Source: Deinococcales bacterium | Lineage (GTDB): Bacteria; Deinococcota; Deinococci; Deinococcales; JAAFIG01 | Reading direction: 5' to 3' | DNA length: 64,000 bases | Assembly: GCA_025352125.1 (NCBI GenBank) | Contig: JANXTZ010000015.1 | Coordinates: 90,511-154,510, forward strand | Shown: positions 32,291-41,059 of the stretch, piece by piece | How the letters are laid out: every line of letters starts with the position of its first letter | Position numbering within the stretch: the first letter of the stretch is position 1 | The notes under the pieces: generated by a model | What the model was told of the DNA's origin: nothing | The model's database searches: none | What the model saw: only the letters and a program-made list of their open reading frames with translations | Translations under genes and position numbers: made by a program

Positions 32291-33805
32291 TTACAAAAGG
32301 TTTTGCTCGAGTAAAGCCAGCACCTCTCGGTTGCGCTCGAGAATCGCCGTCCGTTCGCTGGGATCGCGTTTGTTCCAGTTTGAAATCGGAATGCCCATGC
32401 GTGGATTGTTTTTAAACATTGCGGCGTGACGGTCTATAAAATCCCAGTACAAACTCGAGAAAGGACAGGCAGTAACGCCAGTGGTCAGTTTGGGATTAAA
32501 GGCACAGGTTTTGCAATGGTTACTCATGCGCGAAATGTACGCGCCACCCGCGATGTAAGGCTTGCTGGTGAAACCACCCGCGTTGGCGTACTGACTCATG
32601 CCGATCACGTTGGGCGTGACCACCCAATCAAACGCATCCACGTACAGGGTGAGAAACCAATCGTTGATGGCTTGCGGCGAAATTCCTGCCAGCAGTGCAA
32701 AATTTCCAAGCACCATCAAACGCTGAATATGATGCGTGTGACCAGTCGCCAAGACTTGTGTGACGGCACTCGAGATGCAGCGCATTTTGGTCTTGCCCGT
32801 CCAGTAAAAATCTGGCAATGCACGGCTCGCGTTCAATTGATTCTCGAGCCGCAAAGCGGGCATTTGCCGGCGGTAGACGTGGTGCATGAATTCGCGCCAG
32901 CCCAAAATTTGACGGGTAAAACCTTCAATACTTTGCAGTGGCACATTGTTTTCTGGTTTGGCGGCAAACTCGAGCGCCGCAATGCAAACTTCCCTGGCGG
33001 ACAACAAACCAATGTTGATCGCGGGTGAAAGTAAACTGTGGTAGAGCTGGTCTTCGCCCTCAACCAGCGCGTCTTCAAACGGTCCAAAAAGCGCGAGCCG
33101 ATGCTCGAGAAAATGGGTTAGGGCTTGCAACGCCTGATCTCGAGTGACCGCCCAATTGAAACCCTCCAGACTGCCAGGATGTGCCTTGAACATCCCTTCC
33201 ACCCAATCCAGCGCCTCGAGCGTGATGGCATCGGGCGTAAACTCGAGTTTGGGGGGGAACTGATGCCCAGGTTTGGGAACTTGACGGTTGTCGGCATCAA
33301 AATTCCAAGCGCCACCTTTGGGGTCTTGACCATCCATCAACCAGCCGGTTTTCTTGCGCATTTGGCGGTAAAAGAATTCCATGCGCCATTCTTTTTTGCC
33401 TTGCGCCCAGGCATCAAAATCTGTGTTTGTAGACAGCCAGAGTGGATTGGCGAAAATCTCGAGCGTTCCGCCAAGTTGCGAAACAATTTCAGACAAACTC
33501 GAATCCATGCCAAAATCGCTGGGCTGCATCAGACCAAGCTCGAGCCTTGGAAATTCGTCAAAATGCGCTTTCAGACCATCCGAAAAAGCCTCGCAACTTC
33601 GGTAATGCACCCTGAAACCTGATTGCTCGAGTTCGAGCCGAAAGTGCCGCATGGCAGCATAAACCAACGCCAATTTTTGCTTGTGAAAACCATACGTTCG
33701 CCCTCGGGTTGTGCTCTCGAGCATCAAAAACTGTGTATTGTCAGGATTGAACGCCCCGAAAACCTCGAGGTTGAGTTGATCGCCAAAAATCAGAATGTGC
33801 TGCAC
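32291..33805 (-). CDS. Fe-S cluster cryptochrome/photolyase (FeS-BCP, PhrB-like)
   Basis: Light-dependent DNA repair enzyme of the bacterial (6-4) photolyase/cryptochrome-like group, 504 residues, the usual length. Blocks: ILIFGDQLN at the N-terminus, EWRMEFFYRQMRKKTGWLM, GFTRQILGWREFMH, HHIQRLMVLGNFALL and NVIGMSQYANAGGFTSKPYIAGGAYI. The cluster ligands are CKTCAF and CPFSSLYWDF near the C-terminus, plus a Cys in SAREVCIAALEF. It should bind FAD and a lumazine-type antenna. The GTG start at 33805 has TACCCT six bases upstream. Confidence 0.9.
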   Translation of the reverse strand: MQHILIFGDQLNLEVFGAFNPDNTQFLMLESTTRGRTYGFHKQKLALVYAAMRHFRLELEQSGFRVHYRSCEAFSDGLKAHFDEFPRLELGLMQPSDFGMDSSLSEIVSQLGGTLEIFANPLWLSTNTDFDAWAQGKKEWRMEFFYRQMRKKTGWLMDGQDPKGGAWNFDADNRQVPKPGHQFPPKLEFTPDAITLEALDWVEGMFKAHPGSLEGFNWAVTRDQALQALTHFLEHRLALFGPFEDALVEGEDQLYHSLLSPAINIGLLSAREVCIAALEFAAKPENNVPLQSIEGFTRQILGWREFMHHVYRRQMPALRLENQLNASRALPDFYWTGKTKMRCISSAVTQVLATGHTHHIQRLMVLGNFALLAGISPQAINDWFLTLYVDAFDWVVTPNVIGMSQYANAGGFTSKPYIAGGAYISRMSNHCKTCAFNPKLTTGVTACPFSSLYWDFIDRHAAMFKNNPRMGIPISNWNKRDPSERTAILERNREVLALLEQNLL

Positions 33806-33811
33806 GGCTTT

Positions 33812-33817
33812 AGGGTA
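33812..33817 (-). promoter_or_regulatory. -10 box TACCCT for the photolyase
   Basis: Minus-strand TACCCT, six bases, GTG at 33805; leaderless geometry on a GTG start. Confidence 0.45.
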
Positions 33818-33909
33818 TATGAACCCAGCCCAGGATGCTGCACTCTAGAACGCAATCGCAAACCAATTCCGACTATTCTGCTCGGACTAAATCTTAAGAA
33901 CGCCCGTGC

Positions 33910-33938
33910 TTGACGCAAACAAAAGTGTTTGCCATACT
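33910..33938 (+). promoter_or_regulatory. Ferredoxin promoter TTGACG-N17-CATACT with internal inverted repeat
   Basis: A near-consensus -35 and exact 17-base spacer. The spacer itself contains the inverted repeat GCAAAC-N6-GTTTGC (33915-33932), which may be an operator. A long leader with AAGGAGG precedes the ferredoxin ATG. Confidence 0.6.
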
Positions 33939-34016
33939 GTCCCTACTCAGGACGAAATACCCATCGCCACCTCGAGAATCTGCTAAACTGCTCACAGTAC
34001 CCAAGGAGGAAACAAC

Positions 34017-34253
34017 ATGGCTCACATTATCGGACAACCCTGCATCGGAACAAAAGACAGCGCCTGCGTCGAAGTTTGCCCAGTCGAGTGCATCTACGAA
34101 GGTGACGATCAATTCTTCATTCACCCAGACGAGTGCATTGATTGCGGCGCTTGCGTCCCAGCCTGCCCAGTCAGCGCGATCTACCCAGAAGAAGACACCC
34201 CAGCCGATCAACAAAGCTTCATTGCCAAAAACCGCGTTTATTTTGGTCTGTAA
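34017..34253 (+). CDS. 7Fe ferredoxin
   Basis: Small electron carrier of 78 residues with one [3Fe-4S] and one [4Fe-4S] cluster. Ligands are CIGTKDSACVEVCPVECIY in the first half and CIDCGACVPACPVSAIYP in the second. The C-terminal extension and overall sequence closely resemble the Thermus ferredoxin. It has a strong AAGGAGG site eight bases before the ATG, its own promoter and its own terminator, so it is a highly expressed single-gene unit. Confidence 0.96.
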   Translation: MAHIIGQPCIGTKDSACVEVCPVECIYEGDDQFFIHPDECIDCGACVPACPVSAIYPEEDTPADQQSFIAKNRVYFGL

Positions 34254-34272
34254 GCCTCATCAGAACTTGAGA

Positions 34273-34298
34273 AACCCCGCGTGTGCGGGGTTCTTTCA
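34273..34298 (+). terminator. Intrinsic terminator after ferredoxin
   Basis: 8-bp stem AACCCCGC with GCGGGGTT and GTGT loop, followed by CTTTCATTT. Confidence 0.8.
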
Positions 34299-34312
34299 TT
34301 TGTACTCGAGCC

Positions 34313-34756
34313 TTAAACCTTACCGTTAAAAGCTGGATTGACGAATCTTTCGGTAACAATTTCAAACTCGACGCCCCAGAACTGCTCGCCACCATCACAC
34401 ACAACCACCGCTCGAGAGCGCCACTTCGGGTCTACATTTGACGGGAAGAGGTTGACGTAAATGATCTTGCGACCAGCCGCAACAAAACCTGCGTACTGTC
34501 GATAAAAGCTCGAGCGCAATCCGTTCAGTGGTTTGAGCGTTTTTTGAAATTTTGGTAGTTTTGTCTCGAGTAGCACGATTTGCGTTTTTGATGGTGTCCA
34601 TTGTGCCGTCACTCTTTGCGGTGTGGCTCGAGAGCATTGCCGCAACAAGACTTTGGCTTCCTGACCTTTTAAAACAGCACCGTAAGTTTGCCAACTCAAG
34701 TTTGGCGCGGCTTGCGCGGTAAAGACCAACAAGAAAACCAGAATCAAGATTCGCAT
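34313..34756 (-). CDS. Secreted hypothetical protein, 147 aa
   Basis: Signal peptide MRILILVFLLVFTAQAA followed by a globular domain. The C-terminal half (blocks RKIIYVNLFPSNV, VVVCDGGEQFWGVEFE and NPAFNG) matches a widespread family of uncharacterised exported proteins, with Cys in LRQCSR and VVVCDG possibly forming a disulfide. TAAATT lies six bases before the ATG. Converges with the ferredoxin gene. Confidence 0.8.
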   Translation of the reverse strand: MRILILVFLLVFTAQAAPNLSWQTYGAVLKGQEAKVLLRQCSRATPQRVTAQWTPSKTQIVLLETKLPKFQKTLKPLNGLRSSFYRQYAGFVAAGRKIIYVNLFPSNVDPKWRSRAVVVCDGGEQFWGVEFEIVTERFVNPAFNGKV

Positions 34757-34762
34757 GTTTTC

Positions 34763-34768
34763 AATTTA
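34763..34768 (-). promoter_or_regulatory. -10 box TAAATT for the secreted protein at 34756
   Basis: Minus-strand TAAATT, six bases, ATG at 34756. Confidence 0.45.
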
Positions 34769-34822
34769 GAGCACGAACCTGAAATGAGCGTGTTGTGAAA
34801 TCTCTAACGATCTGAATTCAAT

Positions 34823-35830
34823 TCAGTAATGCTCGAGCACCCATTCGAGGGCTTTTTGTGCATCAACAGCGACATCTGGAAAAACACCATGTCGATTGTC
34901 AAAACCACCAGGTCTAACCCAGAAAGTGGTAGATACTGTCGCTTCAAGTTGCGTGTTGGGCAATTTAAACACGCAATAGTCGCCAAAATCTGTGGGATTG
35001 CCTCGAGTTTCCTGACCAACCAACGTTCCTAATTTCAAATCTTTGATGGTTGCCGCAAAAGACACGGCGCTCGAGAAAGTCGGATAGGCGATTAAAACAA
35101 AAACGTTCCCAAAAAAACGCAAAGGATTTGGAGCAGGTTTATGCCAAGCTTCTTCGGCTTTGTAAACAGAACCAATCGTTTGACCATCTGCCCAAGGTAA
35201 ATTCCCGCCATGAGATAAAAACCAAGTTCTTGCTTGATTTGAAACTTTCACCTCATATCTCGAGAATTGACGGTAAGGCTGATCGGTAATGTATTCTAAT
35301 AAGGCGTCACCCAAAACAGAATTGCCGCCACCATTGTATCGAAGGTCAACAATTAAATTTTGAACCCCTTGGGATTTGATTTCCAAAAACGTGGTTTTCA
35401 AGAAGGTTTGAAAACGCTCAAGGTTCTCAAACGAACGAAAATCAATCAGACCGAAACCCTGTTTTGGCACAGAGAAACGGTAAAATTCCGCGCTGCCGTC
35501 GTTATTGACACCTGCTTTTTTGCGGCTGACCTCAGGAGGAATAACCTGCGTGTGTCCGTCCTCAAATTGATTGACGAATGGGTCAACCAGCTCGAAAAAT
35601 TCTTGAACCGTCAACGCACTCGAGAGTTGATTCTCGAGTTTGCGCCTTGCGTATTCAACCTCTGTTTTGTTAAACCGCAAGTACAAATTTGGGTGAACCT
35701 CTTCAAACGTGGTCAGCATGAACTCGAGGTCGGTTTTCATTTGCTCGGGCGAAAATTTTCGCTCTTGGGCTTGAGAGGTGAGATTCAAGACCAGAATCAG
35801 GCTTATGGCTATGAAACCCCAGCGTTTCAT
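34823..35830 (-). CDS. S41 family peptidase (tail-specific protease-like)
   Basis: Exported serine peptidase-like protein of 335 residues. An N-terminal signal (MKRWGFIAISLILVLNLTSQA) precedes a helical region and the S41 catalytic domain with VQNLIVDLRYNGGGNS, the nucleophile region YPTFSSAVSFAATIKD and VGQETRGNPTDFG. No PDZ domain is seen. The ATG at 35830 is preferred over one at 35848 because GGAGG lies five to six bases upstream. The substrate is unknown. Confidence 0.85.
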   Translation of the reverse strand: MKRWGFIAISLILVLNLTSQAQERKFSPEQMKTDLEFMLTTFEEVHPNLYLRFNKTEVEYARRKLENQLSSALTVQEFFELVDPFVNQFEDGHTQVIPPEVSRKKAGVNNDGSAEFYRFSVPKQGFGLIDFRSFENLERFQTFLKTTFLEIKSQGVQNLIVDLRYNGGGNSVLGDALLEYITDQPYRQFSRYEVKVSNQARTWFLSHGGNLPWADGQTIGSVYKAEEAWHKPAPNPLRFFGNVFVLIAYPTFSSAVSFAATIKDLKLGTLVGQETRGNPTDFGDYCVFKLPNTQLEATVSTTFWVRPGGFDNRHGVFPDVAVDAQKALEWVLEHY

Positions 35831-35857
35831 CAAAACCTCCACTCGCAAATCTCGAGT

Positions 35858-38104
35858 TTAACGGGGTTTAAACGTCAGTAACCGCAGCGCATTCGCCGTT
35901 ACCAGCGCCGTCGCACCCGTGTCAGACAGAATCGCCATCCACAGATTGGTCAATCCAAGCATGGTCGTGACCAGAAAAATCGCTTTCAACCCAAGCGCAA
36001 AAACAATGTTCTGTCGAATGTTGCCCATCACCGCCCTCGAGAGCCTGACCAGATCAACCACGCCCATCACCGAATTTCGCAAAAGCGCCGCGTTCGCCGT
36101 CTCGAGCGCCACGTCCGTACCACCGCCCATCGCAATGCCAACGTCGCTGGCTGCCAGCGCAGGTGCGTCGTTGATGCCGTCCCCGATCATGGCGACACTG
36201 CCCTGTTTTTTGAATTCGGTGATGAGTTTGAGTTTGTCCTCTGGCATCAATTCGGCTCGCACGTCCAAACCGAGCGTGTCGGCTATCGCCTTGCCCGTGC
36301 GGGCGTTGTCTCCCGTCAGCATGACGCTCGAGATTCCAAGGGCTTTGAGATCGCTTATGGCTTGACGCGCATCGTCTCGAGGTTCATCCCGAATGGCGAT
36401 CAGGGCGAGGGCTTGATCGTTCTCGAGTAACACCACCACGGTTTTACCGCTTTGCTCGAGCGTACTAATCTGGGTGCTCACCTGGCTCGAGAAACTGGTT
36501 CGTTCCGCCGCGTATTTCGGTGAACCCACCGCAACGTTTCGCCCGTCAATGTTGCCAATCGCGGCTTGTCCCTGAATTGCTTTCGCATCGGTCACAGTTG
36601 GCAGCCCGAGCTTTTGCGCTTTGGCTTCGTCAACGATGGCTTTGGCGAGCGGGTGGTTTGAGCTTGATTCCACCCCAGCCGCCAACCTGAGTACATCCGA
36701 TTCGTTTCCTTGCAATGCGATAATGTCGGTGACTCGAGGTTTGCCTGCGGTTAACGTGCCTGTCTTGTCAAAGGCAATGGTTTTGATGCTGCCAATGGTT
36801 TCGAGCACCCCGCCGCCCTTGATCAACAAACCGCGACGTGCGCCGCTCGAGAGTCCAGAGGTGATCGCGGCTGGCACGGACAGCACCAAGGCGCATGGGC
36901 AGCCGATCAAAATCAAACTGATGCCCTTGTACAGCCAGGTGTGCCATTCGCCGTTCAACAACAACGGCGGAACGAGCGTGACCAGCAACGCCACCACCAA
37001 AACGCCAGGCGTCCAGTACCTCGAGAAACGGTCAATAAACCGTGCCGTCTGACCCTTGCCGTCCTCGGCTTCCTCGACCAGTTTGATGATGCGGGCGATG
37101 GTGTTGTCGCTGGCGGCTTTATCGACCCGAACCTCGAGCGACCCATCGGTGTTGATGCTGCCCGCAAAGACCGTATCGCCAATGGTTTTGTCCACTGGCA
37201 CGCTCTCGCCGGTCACGGGTGAATCGTCCAAACTGGAAGCCCCCGTCATGATTGTGCCGTCCGCAGGGACTCGAGCGCCAGGGACGACCCGCACAAGTTG
37301 CCCAACTTTCAGGGATTCGGCTGGAACTTCCCGCGCTTGACCGTTCTCAAGTACCAATGCGGTTTTGGGGGCGAGTGCGGCGAGGGCTTTGATGCCTGCC
37401 CTGGCGCGACCCGCCGCGATGCCCTCGAGCAATTCACCGATGGCGAAGAAGAATACGACCACCGCACCTTCGGGCGCTTGACCGATTGCAATTGCCCCAA
37501 CAGCAGCAATGGTCACAAGTGTATTGATGCTGAACGGATCGCCAAAGCGAATTCCAGCCCAGGCTTTGAGCGCCAGTGGATACGTGCCAAGCAAGGTTGC
37601 GGCAATGTACCCCCAGTTGGCAAGTTGAGGCTCGAGGAACCCAAAGCCGTAAGCGAGGATGAGCAGGATGCCACTGATGACGACCAGACGACCTTGTTTG
37701 GTGTTGTACCAGGTTTTGCCCTCATCGCTTGGGTCGTGATGATCGTGACTCGCCTCACCGTGACCAGTGTCGGTTTCACCTGCATGATCGTGACCGTCAT
37801 GGTCTTCGTGGTGCTCGTGTCCAGTCTCATCGTGTGCAGGGTTTGGGCTTCCATCGGCTTTGAGTTTGGCTTCATAACCGAGCGCACGAATGTTGCGCTC
37901 CAAGGTTGCTCGAGGGGTGCAGGTTTCGTCAAGTGTGAGTGCCAGGGTTTGCGCGGTGAAATTGACTTTGCCTTCACTTGCGCCAGGGGTTCTGGAAACA
38001 ACGGTTTCGATTTTGCGGGCGCAATCGGCGCAGTCCATGCCATCCACGAAATAGCGCAACTCGCTGGGAGTTGGGGTGGGATTGTTTGGGTTTGGTTGAC
38101 TCAT
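35858..38104 (-). CDS. zntA: P1B-2 type Zn/Cd/Pb-transporting ATPase
   Basis: Heavy-metal exporting P-type ATPase, 748 residues. The N-terminal heavy-metal-associated domain has GMDCADCARKIE, followed by a His/Asp-rich linker (residues about 95-130, many HEH, HDH and HGH pairs) that may sense or buffer metal. Core motifs: TGESVPVDKT, CPCALVLSVPAA (CPC metal site), DKTGTLTAGKP, HP in SSNHPLAKAIV and GDGINDAPALAASDVG, with a Lys/Asp-containing last helix. The ATG at 38104 follows GGAGG; the open frame upstream to 38194 is not used. Confidence 0.93.
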   Translation of the reverse strand: MSQPNPNNPTPTPSELRYFVDGMDCADCARKIETVVSRTPGASEGKVNFTAQTLALTLDETCTPRATLERNIRALGYEAKLKADGSPNPAHDETGHEHHEDHDGHDHAGETDTGHGEASHDHHDPSDEGKTWYNTKQGRLVVISGILLILAYGFGFLEPQLANWGYIAATLLGTYPLALKAWAGIRFGDPFSINTLVTIAAVGAIAIGQAPEGAVVVFFFAIGELLEGIAAGRARAGIKALAALAPKTALVLENGQAREVPAESLKVGQLVRVVPGARVPADGTIMTGASSLDDSPVTGESVPVDKTIGDTVFAGSINTDGSLEVRVDKAASDNTIARIIKLVEEAEDGKGQTARFIDRFSRYWTPGVLVVALLVTLVPPLLLNGEWHTWLYKGISLILIGCPCALVLSVPAAITSGLSSGARRGLLIKGGGVLETIGSIKTIAFDKTGTLTAGKPRVTDIIALQGNESDVLRLAAGVESSSNHPLAKAIVDEAKAQKLGLPTVTDAKAIQGQAAIGNIDGRNVAVGSPKYAAERTSFSSQVSTQISTLEQSGKTVVVLLENDQALALIAIRDEPRDDARQAISDLKALGISSVMLTGDNARTGKAIADTLGLDVRAELMPEDKLKLITEFKKQGSVAMIGDGINDAPALAASDVGIAMGGGTDVALETANAALLRNSVMGVVDLVRLSRAVMGNIRQNIVFALGLKAIFLVTTMLGLTNLWMAILSDTGATALVTANALRLLTFKPR

Positions 38105-38241
38105 ACTGACCTCCAAACTCGAGGCTGACCCGAGATGTCTTTTGAGTCTAACAGATTTAAGCCGTCTGGAACGCTGTTGGGAACGAATTCTCAATAAGAA
38201 ACGTATGCGCTAACATGTCATTCGTCACCTCAGGAGGATCA

Positions 38242-39459
38242 ATGGAACAACCAGGAATTTGGACCCGAGTGCTCGCTTTTGTGAAAGGCGAAGTCAACAC
38301 CGACCTGCTCGAGGCATTCAGACGTGCGGGCGCGACCATTCACGAGCAGCTCGACCGCGCCGAAAAAACCCGTTTTGAACTCAAATCCGATGGGCACAAC
38401 GCGTGGACTGCGGACACTGCCGCTCAACTCGAGCTTTTGTGCACCTGGAATGCCTTTGCGCTGCAAACCTTGGGTGATGGGTTTCTGGATTCCGATTACG
38501 CCGCCGATCCGAGCACAATAGGGTTTGTGCCGCAAATCACTGCCGAGCAAGCCCAAGGCTTTTACGATCAGGTCGAGCGCTGGCTGTCACGGGCGCGTCA
38601 GGCGGGCAGCAACTCGAGTTACCAGATCGACGTGGACCTGCCAGCAACCCTGCCACCCTGGTCAGAGGTCGAACCTTGCCCCGGACCGCACCTCGAGGCA
38701 CTCATGGGCGCTCTGAAAGCCATTCGTCCGCGTTTGGAGGGTTTGTTCGCAAATTTTGAAAAAGACGGCACGCCACAGGAGCAGCAAAAAACCCTGGAGT
38801 ATTTGCGGCAACTGCTGGCACAAGCCAACACCAAAACCGATTACGTGGACAGTTTGTACCAGCCCAGAGCCAGTCAAGAATTGCACGAACGCATCGAAGA
38901 GCACGTTCAAAAGGCGCTCGAGATTTATTACACCATCGGGCAGTGCCTTGCCATGCCAAACCTTGCCAATCACGCCAAATCGAGCAGATCACCCGTTTTA
39001 AACTCGAGCCACAAACTACCACCCCTGCCCAACCAGCCTGGTTTTGACATGTGGGTCATGACCGACCCGAAAGCGGTTTCAACCCTCAAAAAAGATGCTC
39101 GAGCCGTGATTGTCATGAAAGAAATGTGGCATTACAACCCCAATCCTCAAAAAACCCTGGAAATCTGGACGGAGATTGAAAACGCCCGCAGACGCGGCGA
39201 TATCGATTACGCGCACTACCCAAACGGCAGCCGCGTCGGACATTATTTTTGCACGCCGTGGGCACCAATTTACGTGGCAAAACGCCCAGTGACGATTGCG
39301 GGCGAACGCCTTGGCACGTCACAACAATTTGCTTTTGAGGTCGCCGCCGAAGGCGTGCTGGTCGGTGAAGAATTCAAACTCGAGATTGTGAAGGGGAATT
39401 TTAAACCCTCAGAATTGGATTACTGCGACCCTCGAGAGTCCTGTCCGCACGACGATTAA
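38242..39459 (+). CDS. Hypothetical protein, 405 aa
   Basis: Soluble, helical protein of unknown function. The N-terminal 110 residues are alpha-helical (LLEAFRRAGATIHEQLDRAEK). The middle has Pro-rich and coiled segments, and the C-terminal 130 residues hold FDMWVMTDPKAVSTLKKDARAVIVMKEMWHYNP and YAHYPNGSRVGHYFCTPWAPIYV, ending in a Cys-containing YCDPRESCPHDD. The ATG at 38242 is set by CAGGAGG six bases upstream. No domain is recognised. It is divergent from zntA, but there is no sign of metal binding beyond the terminal Cys/His. Confidence 0.75.
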   Translation: MEQPGIWTRVLAFVKGEVNTDLLEAFRRAGATIHEQLDRAEKTRFELKSDGHNAWTADTAAQLELLCTWNAFALQTLGDGFLDSDYAADPSTIGFVPQITAEQAQGFYDQVERWLSRARQAGSNSSYQIDVDLPATLPPWSEVEPCPGPHLEALMGALKAIRPRLEGLFANFEKDGTPQEQQKTLEYLRQLLAQANTKTDYVDSLYQPRASQELHERIEEHVQKALEIYYTIGQCLAMPNLANHAKSSRSPVLNSSHKLPPLPNQPGFDMWVMTDPKAVSTLKKDARAVIVMKEMWHYNPNPQKTLEIWTEIENARRRGDIDYAHYPNGSRVGHYFCTPWAPIYVAKRPVTIAGERLGTSQQFAFEVAAEGVLVGEEFKLEIVKGNFKPSELDYCDPRESCPHDD

Positions 39460-39503
39460 ACCCAGGAATTGTAAAGCGAAACACGTAAGCAAACTACGCT
39501 TAC

Positions 39504-39512
39504 TGTTATGGT
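39504..39512 (+). promoter_or_regulatory. Extended -10 box TGT-TATGGT for the AbrB/PIN pair
   Basis: TGTTATGGT, six bases, ATG at 39519; extended -10 with leaderless geometry. Confidence 0.5.
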
Positions 39513-39518
39513 AAGATC

Positions 39519-39779
39519 ATGCCAACAGGAATCCTCAGCAGTAAAAATCAATTGACCGTTCCCGCCAGCGTGCGGCAGCAAATCGGGTTAAAAGCAGGTG
39601 ATACTGTCGAATACCACATTGAAAATGGTGTGCTCGAGATTCACAAAGTTCGTCGTGATGTCGCTAAAGTTCTGGCTGATTACCTTGAGAAATACGATTG
39701 GAGCGAACTCGAGCAAGAAACAAAAGGCGATTCTGTAGCATTCGTTCGTGAAATGCGCGGCTGGGACAAGAATGATTAG
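39519..39779 (+). CDS. AbrB/SpoVT-type antitoxin
   Basis: 86-residue protein whose first 45 residues are a swapped-hairpin AbrB DNA-binding domain (GILSSKNQLTVPASVRQQIGLKAGDTVEY). The acidic C-terminal helix should bind the toxin. The stop overlaps the PIN gene start by eight bases. Probably represses its own promoter. Confidence 0.88.
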   Translation: MPTGILSSKNQLTVPASVRQQIGLKAGDTVEYHIENGVLEIHKVRRDVAKVLADYLEKYDWSELEQETKGDSVAFVREMRGWDKND

Positions 39780-40176
39780 TTTAGACAGCAACATTGTTTT
39801 TTCGGCGTTTAATGTCAACGACGCAAACCACACTCGAGCCGTGAACCTCATTTCAAAATACGCAGCCATTGAGGGACTGATTATCTCACCAATGGTTTTT
39901 GCCGAATTAAACGCATCAAAACTTCGTGCCAAATTGATTCAGTTTCTTGCAGACTGCGAAATCGAGGTTCTTTGGGATGTACCCCAGACGATCTGGGAAC
40001 GGGCGGGAATTGCTTTTGGTGAATACGCAAAAAAACGTCTGGCTGGGATTTTACCGCGCAGGATACTGGCGGACTTCTTGATCGGTGCTCATGCCGAACA
40101 GCACAACCTTAAAATCATGACCTTTGACTTAACTGCCTACAGCACCGTGTTCCCAGCACTAGAATTAATCGCTTGA
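39772..40176 (+). CDS. PIN-domain toxin
   Basis: 134-residue PIN ribonuclease paired with the AbrB-type antitoxin. Acidic active-site residues are in ISLDSNIVFSAF, MVFAELNAS, RILADFLIGAHA and LKIMTFDL. The open frame begins upstream at 39748, but the ATG at 39772 overlapping the antitoxin stop gives the proper domain start. The target RNA is unknown. Confidence 0.88.
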   Translation: MISLDSNIVFSAFNVNDANHTRAVNLISKYAAIEGLIISPMVFAELNASKLRAKLIQFLADCEIEVLWDVPQTIWERAGIAFGEYAKKRLAGILPRRILADFLIGAHAEQHNLKIMTFDLTAYSTVFPALELIA

Positions 40177-40235
40177 TTCAGAATGTTGTTCATCACAGCT
40201 TTTCGTCAAACAGATATTGAATCTAAACTCGAGCT

Positions 40236-40901
40236 TCAACCCCGTTTTTGCTCGAGCATCCAGGCGAACACTTTCGGATTCGCATAGGTTTTGCTCCAGG
40301 AATCGTGTTTGGCGTGTTTGTAAATCTTAAATTTCACGCGCTTGCTGCCGTATTTTTGCAGCGCCTTGACCATTCTTTCGCTGTACTCGGGCGGCACAAC
40401 ATCATCTTTCGCACCGTGAAAAACCCAAACTGGCAGGTGCGTGATTGAACGGGTGAAAATCGGTTCGCCGCCGCCACAAATCGGCACGATGGCGGCAAAA
40501 CGCTTTGGGTTACGGATTGCCAATTCCCAGGTCGCAAAACCACCCATGCTCAAACCGGTGACATAAATTCGGTCTGGGTCAACGTGCAAGGTTTTCTCAA
40601 GATGATCAAGCAAAACGCCCAGCGCTTCGGTATCCCACCAAGTATCGCTTGCGCACTGCGGACTGACGACAATGCACGGTAATTCCAGCCCAGCCTCGAG
40701 CAACTTGGGCAGCCCGTGTAATTTGATGTTCTCGAGGTCGCTGCCACGTTCGCCACTGCCATGCAAAAACAGAATCAAAGGAAATGATTCTTTGCTGGCA
40801 CGGTAGCCTTTGGGCAAGGAAAGCAAATACCCGAGACGGACGTTTTTAACAACACTTACCTCGAGTTTTTGCTTGCGTTGAAATGTTGCCATTTTCGCCA
40901 T
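40236..40901 (-). CDS. Alpha/beta hydrolase (phospholipase/carboxylesterase-like)
   Basis: 221-residue esterase or peptidase-like hydrolase. LILFLHGSGERGSD forms the oxyanion region, the nucleophile is in YVTGLSMGGFATWELA, the acid in VFHGAKDDVVPPEYS and the His in KHAKHDSWSKTY. This is the dienelactone-hydrolase/prolyl-oligopeptidase-like fold without a signal peptide. GGAGG lies seven bases before the ATG. Substrate unknown. Confidence 0.87.
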   Translation of the reverse strand: MAKMATFQRKQKLEVSVVKNVRLGYLLSLPKGYRASKESFPLILFLHGSGERGSDLENIKLHGLPKLLEAGLELPCIVVSPQCASDTWWDTEALGVLLDHLEKTLHVDPDRIYVTGLSMGGFATWELAIRNPKRFAAIVPICGGGEPIFTRSITHLPVWVFHGAKDDVVPPEYSERMVKALQKYGSKRVKFKIYKHAKHDSWSKTYANPKVFAWMLEQKRG

Positions 40902-41059
40902 GATCGAGCCTCCAATGGTTTCTCGAGCTTGAATGTAGACTGGAATGCAACATAGTATCTCATACCAAGAATACGGTTTGATGTTGGAATGGGTTTCACA
41001 TCACAAGTTGAAAATAAAGCGCACAATAAAACCCAGAACTGAAAGCAACTGGAGACTGA

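Noticed and set aside
37298..38128. 276-codon open frame on the plus strand
   Set aside because: Entirely antisense to zntA. The apparent composition mirrors the His-rich linker and transmembrane codons of that gene.
38157..38241. Leaderless start for the 405-residue protein at the ATG at 38215
   Set aside because: TAACAT does occur nearby, but CAGGAGG correctly spaced before the ATG at 38242 is the better start signal.
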